DNA of 8,538 bases from Defluviitaleaceae bacterium (lineage in GTDB: Bacteria; Bacillota; Clostridia; Lachnospirales; WQUN01). The position numbers were made by a program, and so were the translations under genes. Shown piece by piece: positions 1 through 5,021 of this stretch. The notes under the pieces were generated by a model. The model ran no database searches. It saw nothing but the letters and a program-made list of their open reading frames with translations, and was not told the DNA's origin. The stretch spans positions 1 through 8,538 of the forward strand of contig WRHA01000336.1 of the NCBI GenBank assembly GCA_009783395.1, in the 5' to 3' direction. The first letter of the stretch is position 1, and the number at the start of each line of letters is the position of its first letter.

Positions 1-711
1 ATTCGAGTGGGCGTAAACGGCGGCTCGCTCGAAAAGGATATTTTGCAAAAATATGGCGGCGTAACCGCAGAAGGGCTTGCGGAAAGCGCGTTGCGCAATG
101 TCTCGCTTTTGGAGAAATTCGCTTTTCGCGACATCGTTGTGTCTGTTAAAGCCACCAATGTTCCCCTAATGCTTGCCGCGCATAAAATCCTTGCACAAGA
201 GCTCGAACATCCCTTACATATCGGTCTGACCGAGGCAGGCACACCGCTCTCCGGTGCTATTCGATCGGCGGCGGGGCTTGGCGCACTACTCTCGCTTGGC
301 ATAGGCGACACCCTGCGCGTGTCTCTTTCCGGCGACCCCGTCGCGGAAATCCATGCTGCGCGTGAGATTCTTTCAGCAATGGGTTTGCGCCGCTTTGGCG
401 TAACCGTAATCGCATGTCCAACCTGCGCCCGCACAAACATCGACGTCGCCACCCTCGCAACACGTCTCGAATCGAAACTTTCGCACATAAAAACACCCAT
501 TACCGTAGCGGTAATGGGATGTGCTGTAAACGGCCCCGGCGAAGCTCGCGAAGCCGATATCGGGGTCGCAGGCGCACGCGGAAGCGCGGTTCTGTTTAAA
601 AAAGGCGAGGTTTTGCACAGTGTTTCAGAGGACGAAATTGAAGAAGCCGTGCTTGCAGAAGTCGCAAAGCTGTGTCTTACAGCACAAATATCCACAGAAC
701 ACAGCTTATAA
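1..711 (+). CDS. ispG: 4-hydroxy-3-methylbut-2-enyl diphosphate synthase (flavodoxin/ferredoxin), C-terminal part
   Basis: IspG (GcpE) is a cytosolic [4Fe-4S] enzyme that reductively opens methylerythritol cyclodiphosphate to HMBPP, the penultimate step of the MEP isoprenoid pathway. The frame is open from base 1 to the TAA at 709-711, so the window cuts the gene: 236 codons are visible and roughly the first third of a normal protein of about 350 residues is missing. Seen directly: VGVNGGSL near the start, GLTEAGT, SLSGDP, then the cluster ligands CPTC (Cys codons at 415 and 424) and MGCAVNGPGEA (Cys codon at 520). In this family three Cys plus the Glu of NGPGEA bind the cluster, and all are present. 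The last 35 bp overlap the 3' end of the opposite-strand ribU-like gene. Any start at position 7 is only an internal GTG codon. No terminator is visible after the stop. Confidence 0.96.
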   Translation: MRVGVNGGSLEKDILQKYGGVTAEGLAESALRNVSLLEKFAFRDIVVSVKATNVPLMLAAHKILAQELEHPLHIGLTEAGTPLSGAIRSAAGLGALLSLGIGDTLRVSLSGDPVAEIHAAREILSAMGLRRFGVTVIACPTCARTNIDVATLATRLESKLSHIKTPITVAVMGCAVNGPGEAREADIGVAGARGSAVLFKKGEVLHSVSEDEIEEAVLAEVAKLCLTAQISTEHSL

Positions 712-1306
712 CGACAAAAAGCAGTGCCAGTAAAATGCCTATGTTGAATCTAAATTTGCTGTCCTCTGTTGGGGGCGGCAATAATTTTGAGTGTTGAAGC
801 ACCGCCTTTACATGCTTGTACAGAAGTATGGTAAACGCGACATTTAGCCCGTTCTTTATCAAATTAAACGGCAGAAACGCAGGCAATAAAAGCAGAACGA
901 CATCTTCCCTCGGTATTCTCATATATATCGGTGCAATAAGATAATTCCAAAGCATCGCCATTATTGTGGCCGCAAAAAATCCCACAATCAGGCCACAAAC
1001 AGCCCCTTTCATGTCGCGCTTTTTATTGTAAATATATGCCGCCGGCAAACAAAAGGCACTGCTTGTAATAACATTCATGAGTAATCCCCAAATACCTGTT
1101 TGGCTGACTGTGAACATCTCCAGCACAGAAACCACCACAATAACAGCAAAAGCCGCCAATGGCCCGAAGAGAAACCCTCCAATTACAATAATAACATCCT
1201 TGGGGTCATATCTGAGAAACAGCACAATCGGTACCCGCGCAAAAGCCGCTAAAATAAAGGCTATCGCACTAAGCATTGCCAGCGTTACGAGTTTTTTTGT
1301 GTTCAT
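677..1306 (-). CDS. ribU: RibU-type ECF transporter S component (substrate-binding membrane subunit)
   Basis: This 209-residue, very hydrophobic protein has about six membrane helices plus an extra C-terminal one (about 187-209). It looks like the S (substrate-capture) subunit of an energy-coupling factor vitamin importer. Features shared with RibU-type proteins are YDPKD (33-37) after the first helix, IGGFLFGPLA (42-51), GIWGLLMN (71-78), NYLIAPIYM (121-129) and LPFNLIKNGLN (145-155). S components need a shared T/ATPase module (EcfT, EcfA1, EcfA2), which is not in this window. Riboflavin is the usual RibU ligand, but I cannot establish it from sequence alone. The ATG shares ATGA with the stop of the DUF5305-like gene upstream and has GAGG 7 nt before it, inside that gene, so translation is probably coupled. 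No FMN riboswitch lies before it, which is expected for an internal operon gene. The extra last helix is the part overlapping ispG. Confidence 0.8.
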   Translation of the reverse strand: MNTKKLVTLAMLSAIAFILAAFARVPIVLFLRYDPKDVIIVIGGFLFGPLAAFAVIVVVSVLEMFTVSQTGIWGLLMNVITSSAFCLPAAYIYNKKRDMKGAVCGLIVGFFAATIMAMLWNYLIAPIYMRIPREDVVLLLLPAFLPFNLIKNGLNVAFTILLYKHVKAVLQHSKLLPPPTEDSKFRFNIGILLALLFVVISCVLWIFVL

Positions 1307-2667
1307 TCATCATCCTCAATTTTTTCTTCACATATCATAAAGCAATGAACCTGCCCCTCATAAATCACCGCAAACTCCGCATATTTTTCAAAAATATTAT
1401 GGTAGCAAAAAATCGGGCGATTGGTGAAGAGCGAGAGTTTTAACAATTCCGCAAACTCGGCAATTATATTTGTTTCCATGTCATCACGTTTCATCGTGGA
1501 CGAAACCACAACAATCTCATTGGAATATTTTTTAACCAGCTTTTTGACCTTTCTCTCGTACGAGCCGCTCATATCCTTGATATGTCTCGAAAGTTTCGAA
1601 GAAAGCCGCTTGCCGAGACTTTTCATTTTTCGCACCAAAATCACAACAAGCTTACCGCCGCCAACGCTGAAATATAAACCCGCGGCAAAAAGAGGCAGCA
1701 GCAAAAGCGCGAAATAAATGACAAACGTTTCAGAAATATCTTCGTTCTCAATGAGCAATTCGACAAGCTCAATAATTAAATCCGGCGTATTATCATCATC
1801 AATAATGGTTTCAATAACAGCACGGGTATCAAGCCGCCCCATTGCCGAGTGCGTAGGCGTTCCCGTGGTATTAAATGTGAAAGAATCGTGGCGAAGCGGA
1901 ACATTAAGCCCCCGCGAAATCGTTTCGTCAACGCCATAGTCCCTAATAAATATTCTGTGCGAAAACTCAACTTCCAAATCCGCCGAGGTGTTCATAACCA
2001 TGCCGGTGCCATGCGCGATTTCGGAAACAAATTCATCAACGATTTCCAAAAACTCATCTAAATCAACTTGCACAATGCCCCCTGTCAAATTGCCTTCCAC
2101 TACCGAAAATGCAAGTTGCCTTTGTTCATCCTCCGGGTCATCATCCCAGTCAGGCGGGTGATCTTCCTGAAACCAATCCCACCAATCGTCATAGTCCTCA
2201 AAATCCCTATCGCGGCGAAGGGTAAAATTATAAATTTGAAGCACGTTTTCCAAATCGTCAAATGCTTCATCAATCATGAAACGCTCCTGATAAACAACCC
2301 CGCCGCCGCCGCCGTCACGCCGTATGGTTAATGTAGCCATTGCCCTAAATCTGTAAGCAACATTAACCGGCCTGCTAAACGACGCACGGAAACTGCTCTT
2401 TGCCTCAATAAAATCCGTAAAATATGTGAGATATTGAATGTTCTCCCTGGGTTGCGGGCCGGGTTCATGAATCATGCTGTCGCCATAATGCACCGTTGGC
2501 GTCAAATCACTCCGCATGTTGACCTGCACCATCTGCCCGGGAACGGCGGCCTCCTCAAGCCCAAACAAATAATAATACGTTACAAACAGTATCGCGGTCA
2601 TCCCAATGCCGCAAAAAAGTGCGGCTAAAATTTTAAAAATTAATTTCACGATTCTCATGATTCTCAT
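1303..2667 (-). CDS. DUF5305-like bitopic membrane protein of the SipW module
   Basis: A 454-residue protein with a membrane helix at about 9-35, an extracellular part at about 36-313, a second helix at about 314-335 and a basic cytoplasmic tail of about 119 residues. The ectodomain begins with the pattern PVNVAYRF (100-107), continues through a VQVDLDEFLEIVDEF segment (199-213) and NTSADLEVEF (226-235), and ends with PLRHDSFTFN (257-266). From memory this layout, including the tail with KYSNEIVVV (380-388), matches DUF5305 proteins, which sit beside type I signal peptidases in archaea and clostridia. Function is unknown; a role in assembling or anchoring SipW substrates is inference. Oddities: an acidic, Trp-rich insert at 153-182, five glycines at 119-123 from a GGC tract, and a single lysine in the ectodomain against about 15 in the tail. 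The start lies 16 nt after the sipW stop, with GGAG 11 nt upstream; a second ATG follows at codon 4. Confidence 0.7.
   Translation of the reverse strand: MRIMRIVKLIFKILAALFCGIGMTAILFVTYYYLFGLEEAAVPGQMVQVNMRSDLTPTVHYGDSMIHEPGPQPRENIQYLTYFTDFIEAKSSFRASFSRPVNVAYRFRAMATLTIRRDGGGGGVVYQERFMIDEAFDDLENVLQIYNFTLRRDRDFEDYDDWWDWFQEDHPPDWDDDPEDEQRQLAFSVVEGNLTGGIVQVDLDEFLEIVDEFVSEIAHGTGMVMNTSADLEVEFSHRIFIRDYGVDETISRGLNVPLRHDSFTFNTTGTPTHSAMGRLDTRAVIETIIDDDNTPDLIIELVELLIENEDISETFVIYFALLLLPLFAAGLYFSVGGGKLVVILVRKMKSLGKRLSSKLSRHIKDMSGSYERKVKKLVKKYSNEIVVVSSTMKRDDMETNIIAEFAELLKLSLFTNRPIFCYHNIFEKYAEFAVIYEGQVHCFMICEEKIEDDE
2122..2211 (-). other. Acidic, tryptophan-rich insert in the DUF5305-like ectodomain
   Basis: Residues 153-182 of the DUF5305-like protein hold about 16 Asp/Glu and four Trp (WWDW at 162-165, and W174) with two consecutive prolines. 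The segment separates two parts that read as ordinary beta-strand ectodomain. It could bind divalent cations or be a flexible loop; both are inference. Confidence 0.5.
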
Positions 2668-2683
2668 ATTTAATCAATCTCCA

Positions 2684-3775
2684 TTATCTTAAAATCTGAT
2701 CCACCCAAACCCTTAGCATTCCAACGTGCCGAAAACTCCCGAAAACAACGCCGATAACCTGCTCCTGCGTAACAGGATCCGAATCGGGGCGGTCGTTTGC
2801 GTCACCCTGCGTAATAAAATATGGCTCCCCAAAAATATCGTATCGAACCTCAATTACGCGGTGAATAACCGTCAAACCTCTCACGTTTTCAAACTGTATT
2901 ATATCCCCCTCATTGATTTCGTCAAATGCCCTCCGTACAAGAGCAACCGACCCCCTGTCAATCGCTCCGGCCATACTGTCCGTTAAAACAACAGAAGGAA
3001 TTATCGGAAACAAGCCCATGTTAAAAATAATCAAAACAACAAGAAGCACAGCCGTCCAAGCATGTCTTTTCCAAAAAGGCTCTCGAAGCTCGCGCCGTTT
3101 ATTTTCGTCCTCCGGCATAAACTTTCGGTACAAAAACAGCGTAGTAAATAAAATGCCATGCAAAAATAACGCCCAAACATCATTAGGAACGCCGGGAAAA
3201 ACCGGAATGACCACCGGAGCTATTACAAAAACCCCGCGCAGCAAAAGCAAAGCCGCAAGCTTACCGTCAACCGCAATATAGGACAACACCACATTAAGCA
3301 TAATAATCGGCGCGGTTTCGGAAAAAAACACATCCATGCCCGAAAAATTATTCACCTGAGTAAAAATAAAAACAATCGTGACCAGAGCAATCATATATGT
3401 TTTTTTATTCACTCTCGGATCCCTAATCAGCCTATGCCGCAAAAATTCCGAACACAAAGCAACAGGCGCATGAATCCAAAGATTGTCAAGCCCTCTCTCC
3501 AATGTGGGTGCCATCATATTCTGTGCAAACCCAAAAATAATCCCAAGCAACACAAATAAAGTTATGTACAACGAAATACCAAAGCCAACCATAAGCACCG
3601 CATGATGCCCTTTATAAACAGGACGAGTACTGCGCCCCCCCACCAAATTCATCAACAACCATAAACCCATAAAAACAGCCGGCCGCAACACATGAAAATA
3701 AGGCATGGCGTGCATACCCGTCATCAATGATACCGCATGAGCAATGGCCAGAAAAGCCAAAACAACAAATACCAT
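2684..3775 (-). CDS. sipW: SipW-type (ER-type, Ser/His/Asp) signal peptidase I with long multi-spanning N-terminus
   Basis: This membrane protease should remove signal peptides from the module's exported proteins. The catalytic domain fills the last 105 or so of 363 residues: TDSM (nucleophile Ser267), VIHRV (His305 where bacterial-type peptidases have Lys) and TQGDANDRPD (324 to 330 region, acidic residues of the ER-type/SipW family). Bacillus SipW is about 190 residues. Here about 235 extra N-terminal residues hold roughly seven membrane helices (near 1-17, 31-46, 59-82, 127-140, 152-168, 172-192, 199-216), before the usual anchor helix at 238-258. The start ATG at 3775 has GAGG 7 nt upstream. 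An ATG at 3779 is out of frame and closer to the Shine-Dalgarno site. The gene follows an intrinsic terminator after the TasA-like gene, so it may be expressed by read-through at a lower level. The catalytic domain contains no lysine. Confidence 0.92.
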   Translation of the reverse strand: MVFVVLAFLAIAHAVSLMTGMHAMPYFHVLRPAVFMGLWLLMNLVGGRSTRPVYKGHHAVLMVGFGISLYITLFVLLGIIFGFAQNMMAPTLERGLDNLWIHAPVALCSEFLRHRLIRDPRVNKKTYMIALVTIVFIFTQVNNFSGMDVFFSETAPIIMLNVVLSYIAVDGKLAALLLLRGVFVIAPVVIPVFPGVPNDVWALFLHGILFTTLFLYRKFMPEDENKRRELREPFWKRHAWTAVLLVVLIIFNMGLFPIIPSVVLTDSMAGAIDRGSVALVRRAFDEINEGDIIQFENVRGLTVIHRVIEVRYDIFGEPYFITQGDANDRPDSDPVTQEQVIGVVFGSFRHVGMLRVWVDQILR

Positions 3776-3791
3776 ACATCGTCCTCATTAT

Positions 3792-3836
3792 AAAAAAATA
3801 CCCGGGTAGCATTCTAACATAAATGCACCCGGGTAT
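3792..3836 (-). terminator. Intrinsic terminator/attenuator between the TasA-like gene and sipW
   Basis: Read on the minus strand, ATACCCGGGT (3836-3827) pairs perfectly with ACCCGGGTAT (3807-3798). Inside it GCATT (3826-3822) pairs with AATGC (3813-3809), with one bulged base at 3808 and an 8-nt loop (3821-3814). The stem is followed at once by seven Ts (3798-3792). This is a textbook Rho-independent terminator 22 nt after the stop of the TasA-like gene. Because sipW starts only 17 nt further on with no convincing promoter, it probably works as a partial terminator that sets the ratio of substrate to peptidase. The structure is seen; the attenuation role is inferred. Confidence 0.88.
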
Positions 3837-3858
3837 CTTGGTTTTTTACAAAAACAGC

Positions 3859-4620
3859 TTAGGGGGTTGCGGTACAGGTCGGGCATGTAGGCATCAACGG
3901 GCAGGTAAGCGGGTCGCCGTTACAAACCACCGGTGCCGGATGCAGCGGACGATCAACACTACCAATTACAAACGGGAAGCGAATCGTAACCGTAATAGGT
4001 TCAGCACCAACAACAGCGTCTGTTACATGGCGTGAGCTTTCTTCCCAAACAAACGCTAATCCAAACCTGCTGGATTCCGTCATAAGTCCGCCATCCAACT
4101 CATATCCGTCTATATCATCAATGTCTCTTGCTCCACTGTAGGTATAGCCTTCAATTTCTATTGGGTCTTCCATAGCATAAACCGGAACGCCTTCAACCAT
4201 AATCTGGTTGAGGTCTGCATCCAAAACGGGAATTCGTTGACCGCTTTCGTCCAGTGAGTAAACAGGTGAAATTTCTACTTCCATAGCTTCAAATTCCACC
4301 GGCAATGCTCCCATGTTAACGAAATTGAACATCATGGATGCGAAGTCTCCCGGTGCTCTCAAATCCACATCAAACGTCATTATTTGACCATCGGGACCAT
4401 CGGTAACAACTACATTAGTTATCTGCGAGCCGAATGGCGATGGCGGCGTTGTTATAGTTAAATCATCAATGACAACTTGCAAATCCGCCGATGTGTTTGC
4501 CGTACCTGTAAACGTTATTACGCCGGTTACTGCAGCGTATGTAACGCTTGCAGCCAATACTGCGGCATATACGAACGTACATACAGTCAGCAGGTTCTTT
4601 CTAAGACGCAATTTTCTCAT
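3859..4620 (-). CDS. TasA-like SipW-dependent exported protein with four-cysteine C-terminal tail
   Basis: A 253-residue secreted protein and probable structural subunit of a surface fibre or matrix. The N-terminus is a SipW-type signal: basic MRKLRLRK, a hydrophobic run at 10-28, and ASVTYA before a likely cleavage near residue 29. GVITFTGTANTSADLQV (33-49) and the strand-rich FNFVNMGALPVEFEAMEV (98-115) follow, resembling the 'N-x-G' strand pattern of TasA/camelysin-like proteins. The mature chain is acidic and contains no lysine; both lysines (4 and 8) are in the signal. Four cysteines lie in the last 21 residues (C233, C240, C246, C249, ending CPTC) and there are no others in the mature chain. 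The tail could form disulfides or bind metal; which one is unknown. The ATG at 4620 follows AAAGGGAG with 9 nt spacing. It is preceded by a second SipW-type substrate and followed by the terminator and sipW. There is no LPxTG anchor. Exact TasA orthology is not claimed. Confidence 0.8.
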   Translation of the reverse strand: MRKLRLRKNLLTVCTFVYAAVLAASVTYAAVTGVITFTGTANTSADLQVVIDDLTITTPPSPFGSQITNVVVTDGPDGQIMTFDVDLRAPGDFASMMFNFVNMGALPVEFEAMEVEISPVYSLDESGQRIPVLDADLNQIMVEGVPVYAMEDPIEIEGYTYSGARDIDDIDGYELDGGLMTESSRFGLAFVWEESSRHVTDAVVGAEPITVTIRFPFVIGSVDRPLHPAPVVCNGDPLTCPLMPTCPTCTATP

Positions 4621-4680
4621 TGTAAATCTCTCCCTTTGAATATTTATTTTTTTGGTTCTATTGCTTACGTGTCCCGGCGA

Positions 4681-5007
4681 TTAATCCGGATCAGTTGGAA
4701 CATATGGATCCGTCGGAACATACGGCGGATCTGATGGAACGTATGGTGGATCTGTTGGAACGTATGGCGGATCAGTCGGAACATACGGTGGATTCGTTGG
4801 TACGTATGGTGGGCTTGATGGCGCATATGGAGGATCAATCGGAACATATGAACCCAGAGGATAATCCGGATCATATGGTGCGTGTACACGCACTTGACCT
4901 TCCATCATAATCTCACTCTCACCTTGAAACAAGGCATATGACGCACCTGAAAAAAGCAGAATGACATAGGCGTATATCCCTACTTTTAAAAGCCTCTTCT
5001 TCTTCAA
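4681..5007 (-). CDS. Small exported protein with YVP-type proline/tyrosine heptapeptide repeats
   Basis: I do not recognise this family. From the preferred start it has 108 residues. A SipW-type signal comprises basic KKKRLLK, a hydrophobic core, then SGASYALF with likely cleavage after SYA. About 20 linker residues (GESEIMMEGQVRV) follow, and the rest is eight copies of Y-[VA]-P-x-x-P-P-like units (PPYVPTD consensus), ending PTDPD. No membrane anchor or LPxTG is seen. The mature part has no lysine or cysteine, and the repeats are Tyr/Pro/Asp-rich, as in extended, possibly adhesive or wall-spanning stalks (inference). Start choice: ATG at 5013 directly abuts GGGAGG (5019-5014) with no spacer, whereas TTG at 5007 sits 6 nt from it, so TTG is preferred. 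The gene begins 14 nt after the coiled-coil gene's stop and ends 60 nt before the TasA-like gene. By position it is loosely comparable to TapA, without sequence support. Confidence 0.75.
   Translation of the reverse strand: MKKKRLLKVGIYAYVILLFSGASYALFQGESEIMMEGQVRVHAPYDPDYPLGSYVPIDPPYAPSSPPYVPTNPPYVPTDPPYVPTDPPYVPSDPPYVPTDPYVPTDPD
4690..4848 (-). repeat. Eight tandem 21-bp repeats (one unit 18 bp) encoding PPYVPTD units
   Basis: The eight tyrosine codons fall every 21 nt, except the unit nearest the stop, where one proline codon is missing (18 nt). Units encode PPYVPTD with variants PPYAPSS, PPYVPTN, PPYVPSD and a leading YVPID. Copies differ at several synonymous positions (CCA/CCG, TAT/TAC, ACA/ACG/ACT), so the array is not a very recent duplication and the peptide appears to be kept by selection. 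It is coding sequence, not a CRISPR array. Confidence 0.93.
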
Positions 5008-5013
5008 CGTCAT

Positions 5014-5019
5014 CCTCCC
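5014..5019 (-). promoter_or_regulatory. Shine-Dalgarno GGGAGG that decides the start of the YVP-repeat gene
   Basis: GGGAGG lies directly against an ATG (5013-5011), leaving no room for normal initiation there, and 6 nt before an in-frame TTG (5007-5005). The site therefore favours the TTG start. It is located just after the TAG stop (5024-5022) of the preceding gene, suggesting translational linkage of the two. Confidence 0.6.
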
Positions 5020-5021
5020 AT

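Noticed and set aside
1307..1420. Search for an FMN riboswitch upstream of the ribU-like gene
   Set aside because: This stretch codes for the end of the DUF5305-like protein, and no conserved RFN-element pattern is visible.
3786..3791. TATAAT on the minus strand just before sipW as a promoter -10 box
   Set aside because: It would place the transcription start on the Shine-Dalgarno site, and the -35 would fall in the terminator stem with no match. It is best read as the end of the T tract.
3612..3812. Alternative minus-strand frame across the sipW start, including the ATG at 3779
   Set aside because: It runs out of frame with the peptidase, starts inside the terminator hairpin and shows no recognisable domain. 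The ATG at 3775 has better spacing from GAGG.
4690..4848. Regular short repeats that could suggest a CRISPR array
   Set aside because: The 21-bp period has no spacers, keeps an open frame and encodes a regular peptide behind a signal sequence.
4695..4910. Plus-strand open frame through the 21-bp repeats, rich in Met, Glu and His
   Set aside because: It is the antisense shadow of the YVP-repeat array. It has no ribosome binding site and shows no domain of its own.
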